Shown here one piece after another: positions 29,618 to 38,819 of a DNA stretch of 64,000 nt (the first letter of the stretch is position 1; every line of letters starts with the position of its first letter). The notes under the pieces are model-generated. The model was not told the origin of the DNA. It searched no databases and saw only the letters and a program-made list of their open reading frames with translations. A program made the translations under genes and the position numbers. The DNA comes from Polymorphobacter sp. (lineage in GTDB: Bacteria > Pseudomonadota > Alphaproteobacteria > Sphingomonadales > Sphingomonadaceae): the NCBI RefSeq assembly GCF_025362435.1, contig NZ_JANYGL010000105.1:1-64000 (forward strand), in the 5' to 3' direction.

Positions 29618-30549
29618 AGCGTAGTGGCTGGAAGGACTGGCCTTTTCTTCCGGCTGCCGAGCGCCACGACCAGTCCGGCCAGCGCCAGTGACGCGCCGAC
29701 TGCGCTCGTGAAGCTCCAGCGATAGCCTTCGAAGATCGTTGAGAGCGTCATCGCGACGACCGGAACGACGACGCTGGTGTAGGCGGCTGGGCCGGGGCCG
29801 ATCCGGCGAATCAAGCGGTAATAGACGGTGAAGGCCACCGCCGACGCCGCCAGCGCAAGATATGTCAGGCCTGCGGCGTATTCGGGCCGGAAATCGAGCA
29901 CCGGAGCTCCGCTCGTGGCGGCGGCGAAGGCGATGTCGCCGAGGGCGCCGTAGAACATCATCCAGGTCAGGGTCGGGAATGGCGCGAGCGAGCGGGCGAA
30001 GCTGCTCGCCTGCATGACGTTGCCAATCGAAGCGCAGAGCACGGCTGCACCGGCGAGGAGCAGACCGTCGAGGGTCGTGCCCCATGCTGCCGGATCGTGG
30101 CGATCGTCGGCAACGACCAGCGCGAGGCCAGTGATGCCGATGCCCGACCCGAGCAAGAACCTCAGCGATATCGGGGTCTTGAGGACGATCCGCGACAGCA
30201 GTGCGTTGGGCACGACGAGCAGCGCGAAGACCAGCGCGATCAGTCCCGATGTGACGTGGCGCTCGGATGCGTAGACGAGGTTAAAATTGAGGGCGAACTG
30301 CGCGGTCCCGGCGATCGCGGCAAAGGCGTGGCCGCGGCGGCGCAGCGGCATCCAGCGCCCGGTGGCGATAGTGAATGCCGCCATCAGCGCGCAGGCGAGC
30401 GAGAAGCGGTAAGCGACCGACCATGGCGCCGGGACGACGCCGAGCTGGCCCTTGATCACCAGCCACGTCGAGCCCCAGATCAGCGAGACGAGGACGAACT
30501 CGAGCGCCGGTAGCTTCGTCGTAAGTGCTGAGAGTTTCCGCGCTATCAA
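29614..30549 (-). CDS. DMT superfamily (EamA) transporter
   Basis: The 311-residue protein has ten hydrophobic spans in two EamA repeats (for example FVLVSLIWGSTWLVIKG and SVVVPVVAMTLSTIFEGY). Family members export metabolites or amino acids. No ATG lies near the N terminus of the first span; TTG at 30549, 4 nt after the ltaE stop, is the most likely start and suggests translational coupling. Threonine or a product of aldolase metabolism is a possible cargo, but this is inferred only from the neighbour. Confidence 0.85.
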   Translation of the reverse strand: MIARKLSALTTKLPALEFVLVSLIWGSTWLVIKGQLGVVPAPWSVAYRFSLACALMAAFTIATGRWMPLRRRGHAFAAIAGTAQFALNFNLVYASERHVTSGLIALVFALLVVPNALLSRIVLKTPISLRFLLGSGIGITGLALVVADDRHDPAAWGTTLDGLLLAGAAVLCASIGNVMQASSFARSLAPFPTLTWMMFYGALGDIAFAAATSGAPVLDFRPEYAAGLTYLALAASAVAFTVYYRLIRRIGPGPAAYTSVVVPVVAMTLSTIFEGYRWSFTSAVGASLALAGLVVALGSRKKRPVLPATTL

Positions 30550-30553
30550 GGAG

Positions 30554-31570
30554 TTAGGCGAGGCCTGCGACGGCCGTTGCAAGCGCGTCGATCGACCCGG
30601 CCGGGGTGTCCCAGGCAACGACGAAGCGCGCGATGTGCTCGGCGGGATCGCCCCAGTCGTAAAAGGTGAAGCCGGCGTCGCGGAGGCGGGTGGCGCCGCC
30701 GGGGCCGAGGTTGGCGAAGACCTCGTTTGCCTCGACCGGGTAGACGGCCCGGTCGCCGAGGACGGCGGCGAGGCGGGCGGCACCGGCGTTGGCCTGCGCG
30801 GCGTTGCGCAGCCACGCATTTGTCTCAACATATGCAAGGAGTTGGGCTGCGTTGAAGCGTCCCTTGCTCGGCATCTGGCCGGCGCGCTTGCGGCGGAAGC
30901 GGATCGCCTCGACCAACGTCGGATCGAAGATCACCATTGCCTCGGCCGTCATGCCGCCGTTCTTGATCGCGCCGAGGCTGAGGATGTCGACGCCGGCGCG
31001 GCTGGTAATGTCGGCGGGGTGGCAGCCCAACGATACCAGGGCGTTGGCGAAGCGAGCGCCGTCCATGTGGACCTTCCAGCCGCGCGATTTTGCGTAGGTC
31101 GCGAGCGCCGCGACCTCGTCGGGGGTGTAGATCGTGCCGCATTCGGTGGCCTGGGTCAGCGATAGCGCACCAAGTTGGACTTGATGGACCCCTCCCCGGT
31201 GCGCGGCGAGACTGGCGGCAACCGAGTCCGGGCTGAGTTTTCCGTCAACCCCCTGACAAAGCAGCAGTTTTGCGCCGCCGCTGAAAAACTCGGGGGCGCC
31301 GCATTCGTCGACGTGGATGTGCGCCTCCGCATGGCAGGCGACCGCGCCGTACGGCGGGACCATCGCGGCGAGGGCGAGGGCGTTCGCGGCCGTCCCGGTC
31401 GACACCGGCAGGACAGTGCAAGGCGTTGCAAAGACGTCGGAATATACTGCGTCGAGGCGTTCGGTCCACGGGTCGGCATCGTACGCTCCGGTGGTCGAGA
31501 CATTGGCTTCGACGACTGCGGCAAGGACTTCGGGGCACACCGAGGCGGCGTTGTCGGACTGGAAATTCAT
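30554..31570 (-). CDS. ltaE: Low-specificity L-threonine aldolase
   Basis: The 338-residue PLP enzyme splits L-threonine or L-allo-threonine into glycine and acetaldehyde. It has the aldolase beta-eliminating lyase layout: MNFQSDNAASVCPEVL, PVSTGTAANALAL, HIHVDECGAPEF, KVHMDGARFANAL and the PLP lysine at 203 in SLGAIKNGG. It precedes the DMT transporter by 4 nt and probably forms an operon with it. Confidence 0.9.
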   Translation of the reverse strand: MNFQSDNAASVCPEVLAAVVEANVSTTGAYDADPWTERLDAVYSDVFATPCTVLPVSTGTAANALALAAMVPPYGAVACHAEAHIHVDECGAPEFFSGGAKLLLCQGVDGKLSPDSVAASLAAHRGGVHQVQLGALSLTQATECGTIYTPDEVAALATYAKSRGWKVHMDGARFANALVSLGCHPADITSRAGVDILSLGAIKNGGMTAEAMVIFDPTLVEAIRFRRKRAGQMPSKGRFNAAQLLAYVETNAWLRNAAQANAGAARLAAVLGDRAVYPVEANEVFANLGPGGATRLRDAGFTFYDWGDPAEHIARFVVAWDTPAGSIDALATAVAGLA

Positions 31571-31722
31571 CGTCCGGGGCTAGGCGGCGGTGCGGCGCGG
31601 GTCAACCGCACACAGGCCGCACATCGCCCAAACACCGTCACGACATCGTGCTCCCACGGAGGCGCATCGCGAACCGCCCGGTGCATGCCACTGATATCGC
31701 AGTTGCCAACTCCGCGGCGAAG

Positions 31723-32367
31723 CTACTTCGTCGCGTCGGGCTGGCGTTCGGGCCGTGACGCCGCGACCGCAGGAAGCGCGTTCAGGCGGACGTCGATCGC
31801 CGACAGCTTCGGGAAGCGGGCGATGTCGGCCTGGAGCCGCCGCGCGTTCCACATCTGCGGGACGAGGCAGATATCGGCGAGCGTCACCGTATCACCAAAC
31901 AGGTACGTTCCCGTCGCGGCCTCGGCGATCTCCTCGAGCGCCTCGAAGCCGACCTCGATCCAGTGGCGGTACCACGTGTCGACGGCGTCCTGTGGCTGCG
32001 CGAGCGGCCCGCGCAGGTAGTTGAGCACACGGAGATTGTTGACCGGATGGATGTCGCAGGCGATCTGCTGCGCGATGCCGCGGACGCGGGCGCGACCAAG
32101 CGGGTCCTGCGGCAGCAACGGCGGCTCGGGATAGACCTCGTCGAGATATTCGACGATCGCGAGGCTTTGGTTGATCCCGGCATCGCCGTCGATTAGGTAC
32201 GGCACCATCCCCTGCGGGTTGAGCAGCTTGAAGCCGATCCCCGACTGCGCCCCCTTCGCGAGGTTGATAGGCACCTGTTCATAGGCAATCCCCTTGATCG
32301 CCAGCGCGATGCGGACGCGGTACGACGCCGACGAGCGCCAATAGCCATAGAGGGTGCGGGTGGTCAT
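31723..32367 (-). CDS. maiA: Maleylacetoacetate isomerase (zeta-class GST)
   Basis: The 214-residue protein has the zeta-class signature SSASYRVRIALAIKG with the catalytic serine, NPQGMVPYLIDGD in the thioredoxin-like domain, and CDIHPVNNLRVLNYL in the helical domain. It isomerises maleylacetoacetate (or maleylpyruvate) to the fumaryl isomer using glutathione, in tyrosine/homogentisate or gentisate breakdown. Neither hmgA nor fahA is adjacent; two FAH-family genes lie 14 and 20 kb away. Confidence 0.9.
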   Translation of the reverse strand: MTTRTLYGYWRSSASYRVRIALAIKGIAYEQVPINLAKGAQSGIGFKLLNPQGMVPYLIDGDAGINQSLAIVEYLDEVYPEPPLLPQDPLGRARVRGIAQQIACDIHPVNNLRVLNYLRGPLAQPQDAVDTWYRHWIEVGFEALEEIAEAATGTYLFGDTVTLADICLVPQMWNARRLQADIARFPKLSAIDVRLNALPAVAASRPERQPDATK

Positions 32368-32537
32368 CGGAGAGCCTCGTTCGAATAGATGATCATCACC
32401 GCTGGGCGGTGGCGCAGCGACGTATCGCGTTTAACCGCCAAGGACAACGCGATGACCGGTTTCACCCCCGGTCTTCAATGTGGGCGGCTTTTGCATCGAT
32501 CTCGGTTTCAGCCATGAACGAGTTGAGGCCGGTCGCT

Positions 32538-35105
32538 TCAAATGTTGGTAATCGTCGCAGCCAGTGGCTTCGCCAATGCCCGTGCGATGCAGTCGAGCGT
32601 ATATGGCTTGGTGATCGACGGCGCCGAGCGATGCGCCAACGGATATTCTATGCCGCTGCCATAGCCCGTTCCGAAGACGTAGGGGATGCCGAGTTCACGC
32701 AGGCGATCGGCGATCGGCCAGCTCATCTCGGCGCCAAGGTTGACGTCGAGTAGCGCGAAGCTGGGGGTCTCAATGCGCAGGATGTCGAGCGCGTCGGCGA
32801 CGTTGCCCGACACCAGCACGATGTCTGCACCCATCTCGAGCAGCAGGTCTTCGGCATCGAGCGCGATGATCATGTTGTCTTCGACCAGAAGCACCGTGCC
32901 GGAAAGCCGGGTGGCAGCTTTGGTCGTGACGGCAGGTACCACCGCCGCCGCCGGACCGTCGCCGCGCACGACCTGCGTGGCGGGCACGACGAAGCGACAA
33001 TGCAGACCGGCCGCCGCATAGTCGAGCGTCGCCTCCCCGCCGAGTTCGTGCGGGATCGAACGCTGGATGATCTCCGAGCCGAAGCCGCGCCGGGTTGGCG
33101 GCATTACCAGCGCACCGCCGCTTTCCTGCCAGTCGATCACCAGCCTCGCGCTCCCGTCGAGATGCCATGTGACACTGACCTGACCAGCCTCGCCGGTGAG
33201 CGCCCCATGCTTGGCGGCATTGGTCATCAGTTCGTGGACGACCAGCGCGACCGTCGAAAAGGCCTGCGGCTGGAGCAGCACGGTTGGCCCGCTGGAGACG
33301 ACGCGCGCTGCCCCGGTGCCGAGGAACGCCGCCGCCTCGGTCGAAATCAATGTCGCCAGCGACCCCGGGCCCCAGTTCTTGGCGGTGATCTGGTCGTGGG
33401 CGCGCGCGAGGGCGTGGACGCGGTCGCCGAGCACGGTCGCGAACGTATCGAGATCACGAGCATTCAAGCGGCTTTGCGTGACCAGCCCGCGGATCAGCGT
33501 CAGGATATTCCGCACCCGGTGGTTGAGCTCGGCAATCAGCAGCTCCTGTTTCTGCGACGCTGCCCGGTTTTCGACTTCGGTCATGCCGGCTTGCTGGAGG
33601 ACCATCTCGAGCAGCGTGACGCGCATGACCTCGGCCGCGGCCAGTTCCGCCGGGGTCCACGCGGCCGACTGACCGCGGACGATCTCGCGCCATGCCTCGA
33701 AGCTCTTGCGCGGCGACAGCCGGGGGCCGTCGGGGCCGTCGGTGATCAATTTGTCCGGCTTGCCGGCCCAACTTACGAAATGCGGCAGCTCGCGGCGGAA
33801 GAAGACGATATAGTCCCGCGGCGCACGCGAGATCGGCAGGACGAGCATGCCGGCAGCCTGGGCGACGAAGCTGCTTCCCGGCGCATAAACCTGGCCCAGC
33901 TCCGCCGTGGCATAGATCCGGCCGGCAGCGTTGACCTCGAGAAAGCCTTGCAGAGCGTCACATTCGGCCGCCGTCGGCGTGCTGCCGTCGAGCGTCAGGG
34001 CGCCGTCGATACAGATCGCGATGCCGTCGCACGGGACCAGCTCGGACATCCGTTCGGCGAGCGTGGCGATGCTTTCGGCCGCCGATCCGCGCTCGATGAC
34101 TGCGGCGACGAGGTCCTCGCGGAGCCGACGGGTGTGCGCCTCATACGCAGCGATGTCGGCCCGCTCGCGTTTCTCGATCAGAAGCGACAACATCTGGCCG
34201 AACAGCTCGACCGTGGTCCGCTGCTCGAAGCCGACATGCCGCGGCGCCATATGATGGCACGAAATCATGCCCCACAGTCTGCCGTCGCGAACCAGCGAGA
34301 CGGTCATCGTCGCGCCGACGCCCATGTTCCTGAGATATTCGATGTGCATGATCGAATGCGCCCGCAATGTGCTCATCGACAGGTCGAGCGGCGTGTTCGA
34401 CCGGGCCGGCAAGGTCATCAGGGGGCTCGGCTCGCCCTCGACATCGACGAGCAGCCGGACCGGGTTGCGCAGCAGCAACGCGCGCGCCTGCAGCGGAATG
34501 TCGGAGGCCGGATAGCGCAGCCCGAGATACGGCGGGAGGCCGGGCCGGACACGCTCGGCAACCACCTCGCCCGAACCGTCGGCCTCGAACCGATAGATCA
34601 TCACCCGGTCGAAGCCGGTCAGCGCATGGACCAGCCGCGCGGCCTCCTCCACCAGCTTCGACGGCCCCTGCATCCGTCCCAGCATCGACCTGACCATGGC
34701 GCCGGCATTGAGCGTGCCGGCGGCGATATGCGGTTCGCCTTCGATCACCATCAGGTCGCCGGAACGATGGATCGCGAGATCGTAAAGAGCGCCATCGTCC
34801 TGCAACTGGATGGCGAAGGCGCGTTCGACGGCATCGGGACCGCTCAGCACCGACAGGCGATTGCGGACCTCGTGGATCGCCTCGTCGCGGAACACATTGC
34901 GGAATGGGCCGCCAAGCACTGCCTCGACCGCGAGGCCGAGGTGGTCGGCGACGTTCGCCGAAACCTGGGAAATCTGCCAGTCGCTGGTCAGGGCGAGAAG
35001 AAAGCCGATCGGCTGGATCGCGCCGATATACTGGATCGGCTCGCGGTCGCAGCTGGTCAGGTCGACCGTGTACGGCTCGACCAGGTTCGTCTCGACGCCC
35101 GCCAT
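32538..35105 (-). CDS. bphP: Bacteriophytochrome hybrid histidine kinase (PAS-GAF-PHY-HWE-REC)
   Basis: The 855-residue red/far-red photoreceptor has a biliverdin-attachment cysteine at 19 (DLTSCDREPI) in the N-terminal PAS region. The GAF domain carries PASDIP at 199-204 and HIEYLRNMGV (His254), with CHH at 283-285, then a PHY domain to about residue 505. An HWE/HisKA_2 kinase follows with phospho-acceptor His529 (AELNHRVRNIL) and N-box Asn629. A C-terminal receiver (about 735-850) has Asp787 in SFALLDVNLG. The usual IQPHG of the PAS loop reads IQPIG. No haem oxygenase gene is adjacent. It should control a light response by phosphotransfer to its own receiver or an external partner. Confidence 0.93.
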   Translation of the reverse strand: MAGVETNLVEPYTVDLTSCDREPIQYIGAIQPIGFLLALTSDWQISQVSANVADHLGLAVEAVLGGPFRNVFRDEAIHEVRNRLSVLSGPDAVERAFAIQLQDDGALYDLAIHRSGDLMVIEGEPHIAAGTLNAGAMVRSMLGRMQGPSKLVEEAARLVHALTGFDRVMIYRFEADGSGEVVAERVRPGLPPYLGLRYPASDIPLQARALLLRNPVRLLVDVEGEPSPLMTLPARSNTPLDLSMSTLRAHSIMHIEYLRNMGVGATMTVSLVRDGRLWGMISCHHMAPRHVGFEQRTTVELFGQMLSLLIEKRERADIAAYEAHTRRLREDLVAAVIERGSAAESIATLAERMSELVPCDGIAICIDGALTLDGSTPTAAECDALQGFLEVNAAGRIYATAELGQVYAPGSSFVAQAAGMLVLPISRAPRDYIVFFRRELPHFVSWAGKPDKLITDGPDGPRLSPRKSFEAWREIVRGQSAAWTPAELAAAEVMRVTLLEMVLQQAGMTEVENRAASQKQELLIAELNHRVRNILTLIRGLVTQSRLNARDLDTFATVLGDRVHALARAHDQITAKNWGPGSLATLISTEAAAFLGTGAARVVSSGPTVLLQPQAFSTVALVVHELMTNAAKHGALTGEAGQVSVTWHLDGSARLVIDWQESGGALVMPPTRRGFGSEIIQRSIPHELGGEATLDYAAAGLHCRFVVPATQVVRGDGPAAAVVPAVTTKAATRLSGTVLLVEDNMIIALDAEDLLLEMGADIVLVSGNVADALDILRIETPSFALLDVNLGAEMSWPIADRLRELGIPYVFGTGYGSGIEYPLAHRSAPSITKPYTLDCIARALAKPLAATITNI

Positions 35106-35172
35106 TTGGCAGCCTTTCTGTTGCCGACCTTAAAACCGGGCTGCATCGGCGACAGCGAGGGAACTATAACTG

Positions 35173-35182
35173 ATTGTACAAT
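35173..35182. promoter_or_regulatory. Perfect ATTGTACAAT palindrome upstream of bphP
   Basis: A 10-bp perfect palindrome lies about 68 nt upstream of the bphP start in an AT-rich patch that is rare for this genome. Minus-strand TTATAGTT just downstream (35167-35160 region) could be a -10 element. It may be a regulator-binding site; no known consensus fits clearly. Confidence 0.4.
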
Positions 35183-35286
35183 ATCGACTAATTCTTTCGG
35201 CGTTAATCTTGTGGCATGACCCGCCCGAACGCGCCGGCAGCTATGCAGCGCGTTCGCTGATCACGCGGGCCAGACCGCCCTTATCG

Positions 35287-36708
35287 TCAGCGCGTCTTTG
35301 CCCCGGCAACCGGGCGCGAGGCGTCGAACGGGTTCTTGCCGCCGCGGAAATTGAGGCGAATTGGCACACCGTCGAAGCCGAGCTCCTCGCGCAACGAATT
35401 AACCAGATAGCGGTGGTAGCTCGCCGGCAGGTCTTCGGTGCGGTTGCCGAAGATGACGAAGGTCGGCGGCCGCGACGCGACCTGGGTGGCGTAGCGCAGC
35501 TTGATGCGCTTGCCCCCGGCGGCGGGGGGCGGGTTGCGTTCGAGCGCGGATTCGAACCAGCGGTTGAGCGCGCTCGTCGAGACGCGGCGGCTCCACCCCT
35601 CGCGCGCGTCGAATGCCGCCTTCATCAGCAGGTCGAGGTTGCGCCCCGTCAGCCCGGCAATGGCGACGAGCGGCACGTTCCTGATCTGCGACAGGCCGTC
35701 GTCGAGCGCCTTGCGGACCCCCTGGAACAGCGACGACAGGTCGTGCGCGGCGTCCCATTTGTTAAGCGCGATGACCAGCGCGCGGCCTTCGCTCAAGACC
35801 ATGTCGGCAATCCGCAGATCCTGCGCCTCGAGCCCGAGGGTCGCGTCGAGCAGCAGGACGACGACCTCGGCGAAGTCGACGGCGAACTTGGTGTCGACCG
35901 CCGACATCCGTTCGAGCTTGTCGGTGACCTTCGAGCGGCGGCGCAAGCCCGCGGTGTCGACCAGCCGGACCGGGCGCATGATGCCGTCGCGCTCCCACTC
36001 CCAGTCGATCGCGATCGAGTCGCGGGTGATACCCGCCTCGGGGCCGACGACGAGGCGGTCCTCGCCGAGCAGGCGGTTGATCAGCGTCGACTTGCCCGCG
36101 TTCGGGCGCCCGACGATCGCCAGCTTGAGCGGCTCGCTCGACAGCCGCGCCTCGGTCTCCTCCTCGGTTTCCTCGGCGATGATCTCCTCGCCGCGCGCGA
36201 TCAGCGGGTCGAGGTGGGGGATCAGCGCTTCGTACAGGTCGGCCATGCCCTCGCCGTGTTCGGCCGAAATCTGCACCGGCTCGCCGAAGCCGAGTTCATA
36301 GCTTTCGGCGACCCCGACCTCGCCGGCGCGACCCTCGGCCTTGTTGGCGACGAGGATCAGCGGGGTGTCGTGGGCGCGGAGCCATTGCGCGAAGTGGCGG
36401 TCGAGCGGGGTGATCCCGGCGCGCGCGTCGAACACCATCAGCGCGACATCGCCGTCGACCAGCGCGGCGTCGGTCTGCGCGCGCATCCGCCCGGCAAGGC
36501 TGAGCGCGTCGGCTTCCTCAAGGCCCGCGGTATCGACGATGCGGAACTTGAGGTCGTACAGCATCGCGTCGCCCTCCCGCCGGTCGCGGGTGACCCCGGG
36601 GGTATCGTCGACCAGCGCGAGCTTGCGACCGACGAGGCGGTTGAACAGGGTCGACTTGCCGACGTTGGGGCGGCCGATGATGACGACGGTAGGATGGCGG
36701 GCAATCAT
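35287..36708 (-). CDS. der: Ribosome biogenesis GTPase Der (EngA)
   Basis: Der has two tandem G domains and a KH-like C terminus and is needed for 50S subunit assembly. The 473-residue protein shows both P-loops, GRPNVGKST and GRPNAGKST, two DTAG switches (VDTAGLEEAD, VDTAGLRRRS), NKAE and NKWD specificity motifs, and a C-terminal GNRTEDLPASYHRYLVNSLR. Confidence 0.96.
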   Translation of the reverse strand: MIARHPTVVIIGRPNVGKSTLFNRLVGRKLALVDDTPGVTRDRREGDAMLYDLKFRIVDTAGLEEADALSLAGRMRAQTDAALVDGDVALMVFDARAGITPLDRHFAQWLRAHDTPLILVANKAEGRAGEVGVAESYELGFGEPVQISAEHGEGMADLYEALIPHLDPLIARGEEIIAEETEEETEARLSSEPLKLAIVGRPNAGKSTLINRLLGEDRLVVGPEAGITRDSIAIDWEWERDGIMRPVRLVDTAGLRRRSKVTDKLERMSAVDTKFAVDFAEVVVLLLDATLGLEAQDLRIADMVLSEGRALVIALNKWDAAHDLSSLFQGVRKALDDGLSQIRNVPLVAIAGLTGRNLDLLMKAAFDAREGWSRRVSTSALNRWFESALERNPPPAAGGKRIKLRYATQVASRPPTFVIFGNRTEDLPASYHRYLVNSLREELGFDGVPIRLNFRGGKNPFDASRPVAGAKTR

Positions 36709-36772
36709 CGGGGGGCTCTAGCACCACCCCCCGATTTCGGCCACCGCATAGGAACCGCGGTAAAAGCGGCGG

Positions 36773-37570
36773 CTATTGCTTGATCATCGTCGCCACCGAC
36801 GTCGTGCCGTGGAGCAGGTCGTTCTGGTCGGCACGGATCGTCTTGCCGTCGGCGGCCACTGCAAACGTGAAGATGCCGATCGCCTTGCCGTCGCGGTAAT
36901 CGGTCTCGACCAGCGTGTCGGGCCCGGTCCGCTTGAGCGCGACGCTTGTCCAGCCGGCGTCGCCAACGACCGGCGACTGCGGCCCGTCGATCGTCGTGGT
37001 GTACGACACCCCGGTCGGGGTCTTGATCGTCATCGCCTTGCCGTCGAGGTGCATCGTCATCAACAGGCCGGCGTCGCTGACCTCGGCCGCCGTCGTCGTG
37101 TCGATCCACGATCCCGACGCAGCGTGCGACCCTGCGGGACCGGCGGCGGCGCGCTTGGATATCTGCTTGCCGGTCACCGCGACACCGTTCACCGCGGTCA
37201 TGTCGTTGAAGGTTGTCGTCTGGGTCGCGTCGTCGGCGGCGACGACCCGCGTCGAATCGACCATAGGCTTGCCGCCCTTGCGCGCATTCCACGTCATCGT
37301 CTGCGGGTCGACGACCGCGACCGCGACTTCGTCGTAATACGGGACGCCGACAACCGGGTGGAAGGCACCGTCGGCGACGACGGTGTAGGCGGGGACGCAG
37401 CTCGGGCACGAGTAGTTGCCACCGGTCAAAAGATAGACGTTCGGCTTGGTCGAGAGCTGCATCGTCGCGACGTCGAACTTCCATGTCCCGTCGAACTTGC
37501 TCGCGGCAGTCGCGGGCGCGACGGCGGTCAGCAGGACGAACGCCGCGGTGATTCCGGTAAGACGATGCAT
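36773..37570 (-). CDS. Secreted protein of unknown function
   Basis: The 265-residue protein has a signal peptide (MHRLTGITAAFVLLTAVAPATA), so it is exported. It starts with FDGTWKFDV and has a CPSC pair (YSCPSCVPAY), then many beta-strand-like segments with Thr and Asp, which suggests a lipocalin-like or other beta-barrel fold. I recognise no family. It lies between der and the acyltransferase gene on the same strand, in a position where bamB and der are normally adjacent. Confidence 0.7.
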   Translation of the reverse strand: MHRLTGITAAFVLLTAVAPATAASKFDGTWKFDVATMQLSTKPNVYLLTGGNYSCPSCVPAYTVVADGAFHPVVGVPYYDEVAVAVVDPQTMTWNARKGGKPMVDSTRVVAADDATQTTTFNDMTAVNGVAVTGKQISKRAAAGPAGSHAASGSWIDTTTAAEVSDAGLLMTMHLDGKAMTIKTPTGVSYTTTIDGPQSPVVGDAGWTSVALKRTGPDTLVETDYRDGKAIGIFTFAVAADGKTIRADQNDLLHGTTSVATMIKQ

Positions 37571-37694
37571 AGGGCCCCCTTGATGATCCCGGAGGCGGTG
37601 CGCCGGCGGGCAGCTCCACGCGACTCTAGATTTCGTACGCGCAATGACTGCCACCGCCCGGCGGATAGAGCAATCCGTTTCGGCAGCTTACCAA

Positions 37695-38819
37695 TTAGGG
37701 CGCGGTCGCGGCAACCTCGCGGCGGGCGTGCCAGCCACGCATGGCGTTCTTGAACGCCGTCTGGAGCCAGCGTTCGGGGTAGGCCATGATCGCAATGCTG
37801 ACGGTGAGGACGACCCCAAGCGCGGCGACGAAAACCAGCGGGCGCGACCAGCCGAGCGCGGCGAGCGCGGGGACGACGACGAGGCCGAGCGTATAGTGGT
37901 TGAGATATATGGGATAGCTCAGCCGGCCGAGGCGGCGGATCAGCGGGACCTGCCGCGGGTAGGCCTTGATCCAGCCGCTGCGCGCGACGCTGACCAGCAG
38001 CACGCCAAGCGACGCCCACCATAGGGCGAGGCTGACGAGGTTCGCGCCGAGCCCCGGCCGGTCGATGCAGATCTCGACCGAGCAGAAGACGAGTAGCCCG
38101 GCGATCCAGGCATTACCGGCGCGGGTGAAGCCGCGATCGAAGCCGCTCCAGATCAGCATCCCCACCGCGAACAGGACGCCGTGGCGGAGGAGGAAGACCT
38201 TGAACGGGAAGCGCTGGAGGATACTCACGAGGTGCGTGGCGGCGGGGCCGGGCGTCGCCTCGGCGGTGACGAGGGCGATCAGATAGAACGCGCTGAGGAC
38301 GCCCAGCACCTTGGCGACGCGCCCGAAGGTGGCGGTCCCGCCGCGCCACAGCACCGCGTAGATCAGCAGGTAGAAGACTGCCTCGACGATGAGCGTCCAG
38401 ACGACGCCATCGATATACGGCCCGATCGGCGACAACACGGCGTAGCGAAGATAGTCAGCGGCGACCGACCCGAGCGGAACCCCGGTCGACAGCATCGCGA
38501 CGCTGGCGACGAGTCCGCTGATCCACAGCGCGGGGAACACCCGGATCGCGCGGCGCAGCGCGAAGTCGTTGGGCGTGCTGCCGACCGCGCTCGCCGAGAT
38601 GACGAACCCCGAGATCAGGAAGAAGATCTCGACCCCGATCGAGCCGATCGCCGACATCGGCTCGAGAAAGCCGAACGCGGCGTCGCGTACCGGCCCCGTC
38701 GCCGATGGATAAGCCCAGGCATACAGCCCGAAATGGTCGGCGATGACGAGGCCGGCGGCGGCAAATCGCAACAGGTCGAGCCCGGCGAAATAGTCGCTCT
38801 TCGCCGCGCCGCCCGCCAT
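37695..38819 (-). CDS. Acyltransferase family 3 membrane protein (OafA/YrhL-like)
   Basis: The 374-residue polytopic protein has about ten membrane spans and the acyltransferase-3 signatures: GLDLLRFAAAGLVIADHF with the conserved Arg and His, EIFFLISGFVIS and RRAIRVFPALWI. Such enzymes O-acylate surface polysaccharides, LPS or small molecules. The ATG overlaps the bamB stop (TAATG), so the two are translationally coupled. An acyl group and acceptor cannot be named. Confidence 0.88.
   Translation of the reverse strand: MAGGAAKSDYFAGLDLLRFAAAGLVIADHFGLYAWAYPSATGPVRDAAFGFLEPMSAIGSIGVEIFFLISGFVISASAVGSTPNDFALRRAIRVFPALWISGLVASVAMLSTGVPLGSVAADYLRYAVLSPIGPYIDGVVWTLIVEAVFYLLIYAVLWRGGTATFGRVAKVLGVLSAFYLIALVTAEATPGPAATHLVSILQRFPFKVFLLRHGVLFAVGMLIWSGFDRGFTRAGNAWIAGLLVFCSVEICIDRPGLGANLVSLALWWASLGVLLVSVARSGWIKAYPRQVPLIRRLGRLSYPIYLNHYTLGLVVVPALAALGWSRPLVFVAALGVVLTVSIAIMAYPERWLQTAFKNAMRGWHARREVAATAP

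Noticed and set aside
33000..35219. A 739-codon open frame antisense to the bacteriophytochrome
   Set aside because: Shadow of a well-supported gene; composition is low-complexity and lacks motifs.
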